NCBI GenBank assembly: GCA_018821785.1
Contig: JAHJLI010000007.1
Span: 1-55,124, forward strand
Source of the DNA: Pseudomonadota bacterium
Lineage (GTDB): Bacteria; Desulfobacterota; Desulfobulbia; Desulfobulbales; Desulfocapsaceae
Direction: 5' to 3'
DNA: 55,124 nucleotides
Shown: positions 34,406 through 43,214 of the stretch, piece by piece
Numbering within the stretch: position 1 is the stretch's first letter
Layout of the letters: each line of letters starts with the position of its first letter
The notes under the pieces: generated by a model
Seen by the model: only the letters and a program-made list of their open reading frames with translations
Database searches by the model: none
Told to the model about the DNA's origin: nothing
Made by a program: the position numbers and the translations under genes

Positions 34406-35428
34406 TTACTTGTTGGCTTTCAATGACGCCCTGATAGCGCTGATGACTTTCGGTCCATCAACGCCCTTCTCGCTCAGTTTAGCGCCGAAATCATCAATAA
34501 AAGGAGCTACGGCCGCCGCCCAGCGCTCTGACTGCTCAGCATTCTGATCAACAACGACATTTCCTTCTTTTTTCACAAAAGCTTCCATTCCGGCTTTGTC
34601 AGCATCGTCCCAAGCCTGTCCGTGCTTGACAATCCATTCTTTATTAATTGCCTCGATTGCCTTCTGATCTTTTGCATCGATAGCCGCCCACTTGTCCTTA
34701 TTCATGGCCACAAAAAAGGTGGTGGTATAGGCACAGGATAAATTACGGATCAAATACTTGGTTACTTCACCAAGCTTCCAGCCAAGATTTGCTTCGGCTG
34801 GATGGGCACTGCCGTCAACGACGCCTTTCTCAAGACTTTCGTAGGCATCACCCATTGTCATTGCAACAGGGGTACCACCAAGGGCCTTCACCATCTCGGC
34901 ACTCATGCCGGTGGAACGAATTCGCAGTCCCTTCATGTCTTCAAGTACCTTGACCTCTTTATTCCTGGTGTTAATCAATCCGGGGCCGTGTGCATGCAGA
35001 TACATCAACTTGGTATCTTTAAAATCATTAGCATTGAGAGTGTTATAGACGTCATTGACAACCTTGGTTGCCACAACTCCGGAAGGATACCCGAAAGGCA
35101 GATCAAAGGCTGATAGAATCGGGAACCTGCCTGCGGTGTATGCAGCCACTGAGAAACCGATATCGGCAATGCCGTCGGCCAGTCCGGCATAAATCTGATT
35201 TCCTTTGAGAAGACTGCCGCCGGGATAATATTCTACCTTTACACGGCCTTCGGTTTTCTCTTCAACCGCCTTGCACCACGCCTCAGACAGTTGGCTCTGG
35301 CTATGGGTCGGCGGAAAAAAGTTTGCGTATTTCAGGACAACATTTGCTGCTGAAGAAAGCGTCGGGAAAGCGATGAGAAGTGACCAAATAGCTACAACTA
35401 ACGTGCCGGAATACAAAATTTTTTTCAT
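34406..35428 (-). CDS. dctP: TRAP transporter substrate-binding protein DctP
   Basis: This 340-residue periplasmic binding protein has an N-terminal signal peptide (MKKILYSGTLVVAIWSLLIAFPTLSSAA). DctP landmarks follow: FFPPTHSQSQLSEAW, GLADGIADIGFSVAAY, the LRIRSTG motif with the Arg that binds a substrate carboxylate (about residue 170), and GVVDGSAHPAEANLGWKLGEV. It probably binds an organic acid. The AAAGGAGG box lies close to ATG 35428. The gene heads dctP-dctQ-dctM. Neighbouring redox enzymes make an aromatic or aliphatic acid plausible, but that is inference. Confidence 0.94.
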   Translation of the reverse strand: MKKILYSGTLVVAIWSLLIAFPTLSSAANVVLKYANFFPPTHSQSQLSEAWCKAVEEKTEGRVKVEYYPGGSLLKGNQIYAGLADGIADIGFSVAAYTAGRFPILSAFDLPFGYPSGVVATKVVNDVYNTLNANDFKDTKLMYLHAHGPGLINTRNKEVKVLEDMKGLRIRSTGMSAEMVKALGGTPVAMTMGDAYESLEKGVVDGSAHPAEANLGWKLGEVTKYLIRNLSCAYTTTFFVAMNKDKWAAIDAKDQKAIEAINKEWIVKHGQAWDDADKAGMEAFVKKEGNVVVDQNAEQSERWAAAVAPFIDDFGAKLSEKGVDGPKVISAIRASLKANK

Positions 35429-35605
35429 TATGCAACCTCCTTTGATGTTGTTTGCTGATGAACTCCCGCTACCGGATTTCTCCTTGCAACATCCTCCTTA
35501 TATGCCACAAGGCTATAAAAGTGATTTTTTGCTGAATATCTCCTCGTACATCAAGGCTCAATAATATCTTTTACCTGAAAAGTGTGGTTCCCTACAAATA
35601 TATTT

Positions 35606-36826
35606 CTAGACGATTGCCTTTTCCTGGTTTCTCTGAAGCATTCCTGCCTCAGCCCGAAGGGGTATCAAAAACACTGCCGACAAGAGGGCGATTGCACATC
35701 CGAGATCAAAGGCCCAGGAGAAAGTGCCATACCTGTCAATGGTCCAGCCGCACAGTATCGGCGAGAGAATCGAGCCGACTCCCAAAAAAACCGTCCATAA
35801 ACCGATGACACTTCCGGCCAGGGATATAGGGAAGAAGTCAATCGCCGCGGCTGCATACAGGGGCCAGACAGCGCCAAAACCAATACCAACGAGAGTGACA
35901 CAAAAGTACTTGCCCGGCAAGCCGTCAAGATGAAAAAGGCCCCAGCAACCAGATCCCAGCAAAAGACCGCAGAGCATCATCACCAAAACCCTGCCGAAAC
36001 GATCAGACAATATCCCCAAAACCAGCTTTCCAACTAGGCCGGCCACAGCAATTATAGTAAAAAGCCGGGTGGCAATACCATAACTGAGGCTCAGTTCCTG
36101 CATGGCATAGACACTCAGAAAGGTGAAGGGCACCAGTACTGAAAAGCCGATACAGGCATACGACATACCAACCAGCCACAAATTGCGGCTCACCAACAAC
36201 TGCAAGTACGTCGGCGTCGGATTTAGCCTTCTTGCCGGTGAATCAATGGTCGTCGCCGACAAGCCCCGGTCGGGATTTCTAATCAGAAAAAAATTCAAGG
36301 CGGCAACAAAAAAACCAAAGATGCCCATTTGCATCCATCCCATCCGATAACTCGAACGTTCAACAACAATCGGCAGCCACAAACTCCAGGCCGCAATTCC
36401 CACCCCACTGCCCATGGTCGCCACAGCCAGAGCCGTTCCGCGATACCGATCACCCACCCATTGCTGAACCAAGGCAACTACTGGAGCCCAACAGGCGGCA
36501 TGGCCGACTCCAGCCAGAGCGAAAACCAACGCCGCGTCACGAACCGTCGTGACATAGGCCATCAGAAACGCGCCCACCGCAAGCAAGGCCGGGAAAAAAG
36601 TGAGGAGCAGGCGGACGTTAAAACGATCAGAAAGCACACCAAGGACGGGAGAAAAGACTGTGTAGGCGCAAAAATAGGCAGCAGAGATTATTCCCGCCTC
36701 GGTTTTGGTAATCTTAAGCGAGTCGAGCATACCCGGGAGCAGCATGCCATATCCATAACGGACTGCATATGCTATGGAAACGGTGAAAAACGCTGCGACA
36801 ATGATCCCGTAGCTCCTCAGACTCAT
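35606..36826 (-). CDS. MFS transporter, putative organic acid carrier
   Basis: This 406-residue protein has 12 predicted membrane segments and MFS landmarks: VRYGYGMLLPGMLDSL in segment 1-2, SDRFNVRLLL after segment 2, WVGDRYRGTALAVATMGSGVG in segment 4-5, and the second-half repeat LSDRFGRVLVMM. Many oxalate/formate or sugar-acid carriers look like this. AAGGAG abuts the ATG directly, giving a short spacing. The upstream region has a TTGACA box and a palindrome like those of the molybdoenzyme operons, so it may import their substrate. It follows the divergent nitroreductase-family gene. Confidence 0.88.
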   Translation of the reverse strand: MSLRSYGIIVAAFFTVSIAYAVRYGYGMLLPGMLDSLKITKTEAGIISAAYFCAYTVFSPVLGVLSDRFNVRLLLTFFPALLAVGAFLMAYVTTVRDAALVFALAGVGHAACWAPVVALVQQWVGDRYRGTALAVATMGSGVGIAAWSLWLPIVVERSSYRMGWMQMGIFGFFVAALNFFLIRNPDRGLSATTIDSPARRLNPTPTYLQLLVSRNLWLVGMSYACIGFSVLVPFTFLSVYAMQELSLSYGIATRLFTIIAVAGLVGKLVLGILSDRFGRVLVMMLCGLLLGSGCWGLFHLDGLPGKYFCVTLVGIGFGAVWPLYAAAAIDFFPISLAGSVIGLWTVFLGVGSILSPILCGWTIDRYGTFSWAFDLGCAIALLSAVFLIPLRAEAGMLQRNQEKAIV

Positions 36827-36930
36827 CTCCTTGAACCTTCAGTAGGTCTTTCGGTGCACAAAGGCAAACTGGAAACATCTGCTGCCTTCGGTTCCAACCA
36901 GCACCTCAATGACACTTTTCCACCACTCCG

Positions 36931-36970
36931 ATTTGCTATGTAAAATTACATGCAAATGCATCTTTGTCAA
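36931..36970 (-). promoter_or_regulatory. promoter and palindromic operator of the second MFS gene
   Basis: On the minus strand TTGACA (36970-36965) is followed after 7 bases by a near-perfect palindrome (36957-36931) with outer arms ATTTGC/GCAAAT and inner arms ATGTAA/TTACAT. It shares CATGTAAT with the operator at 50748-50771 and the same spacing from TTGACA, so it is a probable third site of the same regulon. Confidence 0.55.
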
Positions 36971-37106
36971 CGCTTTTTTGGCGAAAACTAATTATGATAG
37001 CACAGTATCCAGTGAATGTGCCAAAGCCATCAAAGAGCATTCTCGCGATGACCGGTCAAGCCGGCAGCATGCACATTCAAAAAGAAACTGACCAAGGAGT
37101 CAACCT

Positions 37107-37853
37107 ATGAGTAAGAGCGGATATGATATGTTACTGGAACTGGTGCAGAAACGTCGAAGTATCCGGCGGTTTAAAAGCGACCCGATCGACGATCACATCA
37201 TTGAGAAAATCATCGAGGTAGCCCGATGGGCACCCTCTGGCTTTGCGACACAACCTTGGGAATTTATAGTCATAAAAGAGAAAGAACACCGGCAGGCTAT
37301 CGTCGACTTCACCGCATCGTATTGGGACTATTGCCTTGATATGGAAAAAGCCAGACCTGAATGGCAAGGTAAAACCTGGCAGTTAAAGGGCATGACCAAT
37401 GAACCAGGTGATTACTCGGAAGCCCCGGTGTATATCATTCTCTTTGGCGATCCTCGTGCTCTGGATGCTCTGCCGATGGGCGTCCAGTGTGACAAACACC
37501 GGAAACAGCTTATTTATCAATCGAGTCTGGCCAATGCCTTTCTTCACATGCAATTGGCAGCCGCAACCTTTGGGCTAGGTGCCCAATGGTACTCAGCGGT
37601 GCAAACACCTTACAGTTCCTGCTTGATCAAGGATTATCTTGGTATCCCACCGGAATTTGACATATATGACATGATGGTCTTAGGCTATCCGGCAATAAAA
37701 CCGACCAAGAAATTTCTTCGCAAGTTTTCTGAAATCGTCCATTGGGGCATTGATAATAAAGGAAAGTTCAGGACAGACCAAGAAACCCGCGACTTTGTCA
37801 AAAGAGCCAGGGCATGGGTGACGGGTATGCACGCCAAAAAAACCCAATCCTGA
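37107..37853 (+). CDS. nitroreductase-family flavoprotein
   Basis: This 248-residue protein is of the FMN-binding nitroreductase fold. Features are the N-terminal KRRSIRRFKSDPI motif (about 13-25) that binds FMN phosphate, ARWAPSGFATQPWEF (about 39-53), LANAFLHMQLAAATFGLGAQWYSA and the closing VLGYPAIKP. The family reduces nitro, quinone or ene substrates with NAD(P)H, so activity on an aromatic or dehydro compound is possible. The ATG at 37107 has GGAG upstream. Divergent from an MFS carrier and close to the IscA-like paralogue, it may belong to the same catabolic set. Confidence 0.88.
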   Translation: MSKSGYDMLLELVQKRRSIRRFKSDPIDDHIIEKIIEVARWAPSGFATQPWEFIVIKEKEHRQAIVDFTASYWDYCLDMEKARPEWQGKTWQLKGMTNEPGDYSEAPVYIILFGDPRALDALPMGVQCDKHRKQLIYQSSLANAFLHMQLAAATFGLGAQWYSAVQTPYSSCLIKDYLGIPPEFDIYDMMVLGYPAIKPTKKFLRKFSEIVHWGIDNKGKFRTDQETRDFVKRARAWVTGMHAKKTQS

Positions 37854-38008
37854 ACCCGACAAGCGGAATGCGTCACCTCACGAAAAATTCTTCCTTAAAA
37901 ACACGCCAATAATTTCCCGGAGTGACTAAAGTGTGCCAGCAGACCAGCAACGGCACACGACACGTAGCCAGGCAATTATTCGACAACTCATAATAAGGCT
38001 TACAAACC

Positions 38009-38728
38009 ATGGTCAAAAACGAACATTCAAACACACAACAATCGAGCCACATTGTAACAAACAACGAAACACGCGTTGCCGGAAAACCACAGCGGGTGAG
38101 GCAGGTGGCCAATCGGCTGCATTTTAGAACCAACTCCAACACCATTTTACCATATCTCAAATCAAAAGCTGACGGCAATAGCGGACACGCGTGCTTTTCG
38201 TTGAATTCCATCGCCACCTTGCCCAAGGAGCTGATATTACCCCTGGATGACTATATTATTCAATTATCCCTGCTGAATATCGACATACCTATTTTGGACG
38301 AAACAGTTAAAGCAAAATTTTTAGCAAATTGGACAGCCGAATACACCGGCAAACAGGACCAATCGGATATTTTTAAAAAAGTTGCTGAAATCCGTGACAA
38401 GCTCCAAGTCGAAAAATCTCTTCAACCCCAACTTCATGTTCTTGAACAGGCAGCAGACAATTATCAAAGCAAAGGGTTTTTTTCCCAGTTTGACTGGTGC
38501 ATGGTCCATTGGGGAACCTCTGCAGATATTCTCGACGTGACCAATTCCACCTTTCTTCTACCAACCGCCTGTATAGAATTTCAAACAGCGGCCACCCCGC
38601 CAATTATCGCCTTACAGCAACTAGCAAACACTTTCCCCTCGGTTTTGTTCACTTTGTTGTATCAATATCCACCGGAAAACACCTGGAATGAAGTGCAGTT
38701 TTACCCTTTTCCGCCTTTTGGCTATTGA
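38009..38728 (+). CDS. hypothetical protein
   Basis: I do not recognise this 239-residue protein. It is soluble, has no signal peptide, and only two Cys. The N-terminal 45 residues (rich in Asn, Gln and Arg) look disordered; the rest has alternating hydrophobic and charged segments, with FDWCMVHWGTSADILDV and PTACIEFQTAATPP as the most distinctive stretches. The ATG at 38009 lacks a strong ribosome binding site. It ends 45 bases before the IscA-like gene and follows the nitroreductase-family gene, so it may be co-transcribed. The coding potential is good, but the function is unknown. Confidence 0.55.
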   Translation: MVKNEHSNTQQSSHIVTNNETRVAGKPQRVRQVANRLHFRTNSNTILPYLKSKADGNSGHACFSLNSIATLPKELILPLDDYIIQLSLLNIDIPILDETVKAKFLANWTAEYTGKQDQSDIFKKVAEIRDKLQVEKSLQPQLHVLEQAADNYQSKGFFSQFDWCMVHWGTSADILDVTNSTFLLPTACIEFQTAATPPIIALQQLANTFPSVLFTLLYQYPPENTWNEVQFYPFPPFGY

Positions 38729-38773
38729 TCATCCTTGCCTGGCTGACTTTTCACGTTTTTGGAGGCATTTTGC

Positions 38774-39178
38774 ATGGAAACAGATGTCATAGAAGTTACG
38801 CCGATTGCCACCACGATGATCGCCGAACACTTTAAGGACAAGGAAAAAATACCCATACGACTGTTCGTGAAACTTGGTGGTTGCGGTATTCGCAGTTTTG
38901 GGGTTGCTCTTGAAAAACCGCGAAAATCCGATGCAGTGTTCGAGATTGATGGTTTTCAGTATATAATCAATAAGGTTCTATTGAAAAATGTTCATCCAAT
39001 AAAAGTTGATTCAGACGGCTACGGGTTCCGCATCAGCGGCAGAGGAATAGCACCGCACCATGGCTGTGGCAATTGCGGCTATATGTGCGGGGACGGCAAC
39101 AAGTGTTTGGGTAACTGTGCAACTTGCAAACTGAAATGCGGCCACGGTCTGCGCAACCTGAAAAATGCAGGGACATAA
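38774..39178 (+). CDS. second IscA-like protein with Cys-rich tail
   Basis: This 134-residue protein is a paralogue of 25555-25968: METDVIEVTPIATTMIAEHF, then LGGCGIRSFGV, the DSDGYGFRISG segment, and a C-terminal cysteine cluster (CGNCGYMCGDGNKCLGNCATCKLKC). The first third is the A-type Fe-S carrier fold; the nine C-terminal cysteines form an extra domain. GGAGG sits 8 bases before ATG 38774. It lies downstream of the nitroreductase-family and unknown genes. Two such carriers in one 14-kb stretch suggest each molybdoenzyme set has a dedicated Fe-S helper. Confidence 0.8.
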   Translation: METDVIEVTPIATTMIAEHFKDKEKIPIRLFVKLGGCGIRSFGVALEKPRKSDAVFEIDGFQYIINKVLLKNVHPIKVDSDGYGFRISGRGIAPHHGCGNCGYMCGDGNKCLGNCATCKLKCGHGLRNLKNAGT

Positions 39179-39326
39179 AATATTATTGTCTACCGCCGAT
39201 TCACCTCCTGTGCTTCGCATACCTGCAGGATTTTCTGGCTATCATTACAAACTGCATGATAGCCGGATCCGGTGATCTCTTCATTGTTAATAGTTGAGAC
39301 CTGACCCCCGATCCTCACATGCTCTC

Positions 39327-39725
39327 TTACTCACTTGACGTTCTTAATGCGTATATAATTCCTACGAGATAGCATAAAACAACAATAATATAGGGTAGCC
39401 CCGTTTTAAGACTGCTCCCCGTAGGAAGGATATACTCAATTCCAAGATAAGACGTTACAGCACAACCAATTATCGACACTACTATGTAGCTCTTCAAGTT
39501 ATTAGATGTCGATTTTCGGTTGACTCTTGAAAATCCTGCAACAATACCTGTAAAACCAGCAATTAAACCGAGGATCACACTCCAAAAACCGGTGGTACTG
39601 CCAAACCACAAGATACCAAGGAAATTTACTAAACCGTAAAAAACTAGAATTATTCTAGTAATGAAAAACAGAATGTAATTACTCGCATGGGCAGCCATAT
39701 TTCTCTTTTGCTGAGTCATAAGCAT
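39327..39725 (-). CDS. small four-helix membrane protein, candidate Rhs immunity protein
   Basis: This 132-residue protein has about four transmembrane helices (residues 12-32, 38-58, 74-95, 103-125) and a short tail. I start at ATG 39725, with GGAGG five bases upstream; an ATG six bases later is also possible. It overlaps the 3' end of the Rhs-toxin gene by 47 bases, in the same direction. A small gene directly behind an Rhs toxin tip is normally the immunity protein, and a membrane location fits protection from a phospholipase. No family match is claimed, so the role is positional inference. Confidence 0.55.
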   Translation of the reverse strand: MLMTQQKRNMAAHASNYILFFITRIILVFYGLVNFLGILWFGSTTGFWSVILGLIAGFTGIVAGFSRVNRKSTSNNLKSYIVVSIIGCAVTSYLGIEYILPTGSSLKTGLPYIIVVLCYLVGIIYALRTSSE

Positions 39726-40833
39726 CTTTACCTCCAAAATACGTGGCACCACCATAAATAATCGAACCACCCATCAACTTGTAATCACATTTAGTTTTGC
39801 AATCATAACCCTCACAATTTCTAGCACATTTATCATAACAATCGTCATGTCTTTTACATGCGCCAGGTAAAAGATCTGGAACCCAAGTTGCTGTTGCTGT
39901 GCCTTCAGCTCCGCATAGTGTTCCAAATGGCCCTCTAATTGGTTTTGGGTTTGCCGGATCAAAACTTTGAGCTAATCCATGGTTTGGATCTTTGTACCAC
40001 GGGGGCTTTGGTTTAGGAATAGCTGGCCACTCTGAGCCAAGAGACCCAGGTTCACCATAAAGATAACCGGAATCTAATCCCCACGGATCAATCAGATTAA
40101 CCGGATCATTTTGAACATAAGCATAAAGATTCATCCCCCCAGCCAACCCAATAGGATCGGCCGAGATATACCTGCCGGTTTCCGGATCATAAAATCTGTG
40201 CCAGTTGTAATGCAACCCAGTTTCCGAGTCGTAATATTGGCCCGGAAAACGCAGATTGTTCTTCACCGTCTCAACTGTAACCTGGGCCTTGCCAAACGGC
40301 AGATACGCCGCCTGCCAGACCACGGTGCCGGAGGCAGTCACCAGTCGCTGCGGGGTGCCGAGGTGGTCGTTGATAAAGTAATAGGTGCCGGGGGTGGTCT
40401 GATATTCCTTCACGGCTATCGGCTCGCCATCAAGATAGATATAATTCCTCAGTTTCGTGCCATCAACTAGAATCTCAGCGATGAGCTGGCTGCTTAAGTC
40501 GTAGAGATAATGGGTGGTCGTGGTACCTGCGGTTTTTCGAATCCTGCGGTTGTTGCTGTCATAGCCGTAGGTGGCTATGACGCTGCCTTGGTTTTCCACC
40601 TGGATAATCCGGTTCAGGCCGGTGATCGCTGTCAGCTGGTTGTTGGCTGGGTTATAGCTGTAGCAGCTTTGTCCAGTGGCAACATTTGGAACCTGGTAAT
40701 TGCCGATGGCGGTGACATTGCCGCCCGCATTGCGGGTATAGACATAATCGAAGGTGTCGGCCTTGATCCGGCTGGTATTATAGGTGTAGGTGATCGTCCG
40801 GCCGCCCGGCAAAGTGATGCTCTGCAGCAGATC
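39679..40833 (-). pseudogene. 5'-truncated Rhs protein with phospholipase A2-like toxin tip
   Basis: The frame opens after an in-frame TGA (40836-40834) with LLQSITLPGGRTITYTYN, so only the last two or so Rhs/YD repeats and the core end remain; a complete Rhs gene would be several times longer. YD-repeat motifs (YSYNPANNQLTAI, YGYDSNNRRI, LRFPGQYYDSETGLHYNWHRFYDPETGRYISADPIGLAGG) end at the DPWGL junction, after which the variable toxin starts. The toxin tip has CKRHDDCYDKC, the CxxHDxCY catalytic pattern of phospholipase A2 enzymes. A TTG at 40812 is the only usable start and is weak. It is an orphan toxin module, possibly silent. Confidence 0.75.
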
Positions 40834-40883
40834 TCAGGCGATAATTCTGTAAAGGCAAGGTTAAGTAGAATCTCGCCTCACCT

Positions 40884-42416
40884 TCACTGCTTACGACCGA
40901 ATGGAATATTCAGCTTCCTCATGCGGCTCCGCAGCGTATTGGGATGCACAGCCAGCCTCGCTGCAGCTCCATCGCTGCCATTGACCCTGCCCTTGGTGGA
41001 TTCAAGAGTCTGAACGATGTGGTGCCGGACGATCTCATCCAGAGTCGCCCCCATTTCCTGCCCGCCTTTTATGGAAATGGCTGTGCTGTCATCTACCGGG
41101 TTTTCCTGCGACCGGTTAAAGAAAAGTGGACCCGGGCGGTGTTTGATCAAGGCTCTTTCGACCGCATTCTCGAGTTCCCTTACATTTCCCGGCCAGGTGT
41201 GTCCGGTGAGTTGGGCAATTGCTACCGGAGCCGGCGCCGGGATCTTCTGGATACCGAGTTCCTGCGCCTTTTTTCGTAAAAAATGTTCCACAAGCTCAGG
41301 GATATCCATCTTGCGTTGTCGTAACGGCGGAATATGAATAGGGAAGGCATTGATGCGAAACCAAAGGTCTTCCCGAAATTCGCCGTCACGAACCATCTGA
41401 TGCAAGTCCCGATGCGTCGCGACAATAACGCGGATATCCAAGCGAATGGGGGGTGACCCGCCGACACGTTCGACTTCCTGTGTTTGCAACACCCTTAACA
41501 GCCTGACTTGCGCCCAAGACGGCAACTCACCGATTTCATCAAGAAATATTGTTCCTTTGTTGGCCCTTTCGAACCGGCCCCTTTTCTGCTCAATGGCTCC
41601 AGTGAATGCACCTTTTTCATGGCCAAACAGTTCACTATCGATCAAATTTTCTGGAATTGCCCCGCAATTCACTTTAATCAAGGGTTCATTGCGTCGCGGT
41701 GAACTGCGGTGAATGGCATTGGCGATCACCTCTTTTCCCGTGCCGGTTTCGCCGACAAGAAGGACCGTATTTTTCAGCGGCGCTACCTGTGCAACACTTT
41801 CCATTACCTTTTTCAGACCGCCGCCCGCGCCGATCACTTCGTCGCCGGCGCGGGCGATCAGTTCACGGTTGAAAAAGCGATTGTCGGAAACGAGCTGTTC
41901 TTTTAACTGGACCACCTGCTGATGCTTCAGGGCGTTAGCCATGGCAATGGCGAAAGGCTCCCTGAGTAAGCGAATCAGGCGGGCATGCGCCTCGGTCAAT
42001 CGGTTGTGCCCCTTGGCAAAAACGTCCATGACACCCAGCCGATGACCGTCAATGATCAAGCGCAATGCCACCAGCGAAGTGTCGACGAATCCGAATTCTT
42101 TACAGATGATCCGCCCCATTGGATCTTTTTCAGGATCACTGATGAGAAGATAATCTTTTAACCTTCGACCGCCCTCGATCGCTTGGGCCAACTCGCCGGG
42201 GAGTTTGATCGTTTTTTCAAGCTTCACTCCCCCATGCCTGTCTGCCCTGGCAATATAGCGAAGCTCCCTGGTAGAAGGTTCATAGATGTTCAAATACATT
42301 TCATCGGCGGGAATATGTTCAGCAATAAATTCCCGGCAGCGCCATAAAGCGATTTCGATATCCAGACTGCTGCATATAAGCAGGGTGGCTTTTTTGAAAA
42401 ATGAGTTTTCATCCAT
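40884..42416 (-). CDS. sigma-54-dependent transcriptional activator (GAF-AAA-Fis)
   Basis: This 510-residue activator has an N-terminal GAF-like sensor domain (about 10-165), a central AAA+ domain with Walker A GETGTGKE, ELFGHEKGAFTGA (the GAFTGA loop that touches sigma-54), GTIFLDEIGELP and FREDLWFRIN, and a C-terminal Fis-type HTH (about 465-505, LAVHPNTLRSRMRKL). The sensor class resembles regulators of aromatic or fermentation pathways. It is divergent from the gene at 42680, which has a sigma-54-type promoter, so it probably drives that gene and possibly others. Its end is 48 bases from the truncated Rhs gene. Confidence 0.94.
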   Translation of the reverse strand: MDENSFFKKATLLICSSLDIEIALWRCREFIAEHIPADEMYLNIYEPSTRELRYIARADRHGGVKLEKTIKLPGELAQAIEGGRRLKDYLLISDPEKDPMGRIICKEFGFVDTSLVALRLIIDGHRLGVMDVFAKGHNRLTEAHARLIRLLREPFAIAMANALKHQQVVQLKEQLVSDNRFFNRELIARAGDEVIGAGGGLKKVMESVAQVAPLKNTVLLVGETGTGKEVIANAIHRSSPRRNEPLIKVNCGAIPENLIDSELFGHEKGAFTGAIEQKRGRFERANKGTIFLDEIGELPSWAQVRLLRVLQTQEVERVGGSPPIRLDIRVIVATHRDLHQMVRDGEFREDLWFRINAFPIHIPPLRQRKMDIPELVEHFLRKKAQELGIQKIPAPAPVAIAQLTGHTWPGNVRELENAVERALIKHRPGPLFFNRSQENPVDDSTAISIKGGQEMGATLDEIVRHHIVQTLESTKGRVNGSDGAAARLAVHPNTLRSRMRKLNIPFGRKQ

Positions 42417-42450
42417 TGATACACCTAGTCTCTTATGATAACGATATTTG

Positions 42451-42470
42451 GTAAATCAGATATTATTTAC
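42451..42470. promoter_or_regulatory. candidate activator-binding palindrome
   Basis: GTAAAT (42451-42456) and ATTTAC (42465-42470) are perfect inverted arms with 8 bases between. They lie about 86 bases upstream of the -24 element of the sigma-54-type promoter, the normal distance for an activator site, and just upstream of the activator gene itself. Confidence 0.5.
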
Positions 42471-42555
42471 GCTATTTCGTCTTTAAAATTATCATATATG
42501 GTATTTTGTCGCCATTGGTTTTTACAACATACTGTATTAAATAGATGTATTTCGA

Positions 42556-42571
42556 TGGCACGCTTTATGCT
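42556..42571 (+). promoter_or_regulatory. sigma-54-type promoter of the cNMP-binding gene
   Basis: TGGCACG (42556-42562), then four bases, then ATGCT (42567-42571) matches the -24/-12 consensus TGGCACG-N4-TTGCW with one mismatch. It lies about 110 bases before ATG 42680 and faces away from the divergent sigma-54 activator. Confidence 0.7.
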
Positions 42572-42679
42572 TTTGTTTAAACAAAGCAGACGGGAAAATC
42601 CGGCTTATCGGCAGTCTTGCTAATTCCCCTGCGTGAAATACTTCCAAAAACGCAATCACAAAAACAGAGAGGAGGATAT

Positions 42680-43096
42680 ATGCAGCTGAAACAAGGAGAT
42701 TTATTTCGTGGCATGGACATCGAATTCATGAAAGAAGTGATCGATCTCACCGTCAACATCTCTAGCAAAGCGGGGGACAATCTCTTCAAGGTGGGTGATC
42801 CGGCGAACTTTTTCTACATTCTGCTGAAAGGCAGCGTAACCATGGAGCGCGGCAAGGGCAAGTGGTACACCGCCAAACAACCCGGCGAACTATTCGGCTG
42901 GTCTGCACTAATCCATCGCAAGGAATTCGCCGCCTCGGCCGCATGCAACACCGACTCAGAATTGCTTAAAATCGAACGTGACCCGTTTCTCAAGCTGCTG
43001 GAATCGTCACCGGCGAACAAAGCGACGCTGTATGAGCAATTATCAAAGATGATCGGCAACCAGCTGCTCGAAGTCTACGTCACCACAGCTTCCTGA
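42680..43096 (+). CDS. stand-alone cyclic-nucleotide-binding-domain protein
   Basis: This 138-residue protein is a Crp-type beta-roll domain only: FFYILLKGSVTMERG, PGELFGWSALIHRKEFAASAACNTDSELLKI, then helices, with no C-terminal HTH. GELFGWSAL takes the place of the usual phosphate-binding GE..A cassette, and the Arg-Thr pair is not clearly present, so cyclic nucleotide binding is uncertain. GAGAGGAGG precedes ATG 42680. It lies behind a sigma-54-type promoter. It may be a ligand-sensing partner protein rather than a DNA-binding regulator. Confidence 0.85.
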   Translation: MQLKQGDLFRGMDIEFMKEVIDLTVNISSKAGDNLFKVGDPANFFYILLKGSVTMERGKGKWYTAKQPGELFGWSALIHRKEFAASAACNTDSELLKIERDPFLKLLESSPANKATLYEQLSKMIGNQLLEVYVTTAS

Positions 43097-43144
43097 GGGG
43101 ACAGGCCGGCAAAGCTGGAAACCTGCAGAACCCGCGCACACAAT

Positions 43145-43184
43145 AAAAGAGCCCTTTCGCCAAAGTCGGCAAAAGGGCTCTTTT
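43145..43184. terminator. bidirectional intrinsic terminator
   Basis: AAAAGAGCCCTTT and AAAGGGCTCTTTT pair over 13 bp, extended inward by CGCC/GGCA-type pairs. It serves the convergent cNMP-binding gene and the second molybdoenzyme operon. Confidence 0.92.
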
Positions 43185-43214
43185 ATCTACACGTTACTCA
43201 TACTCGCGAGAAAA

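Noticed and set aside
37873..38226. A 117-codon minus-strand frame
   Set aside because: It has no domain and overlaps the plus-strand unknown gene, which has better coding character.
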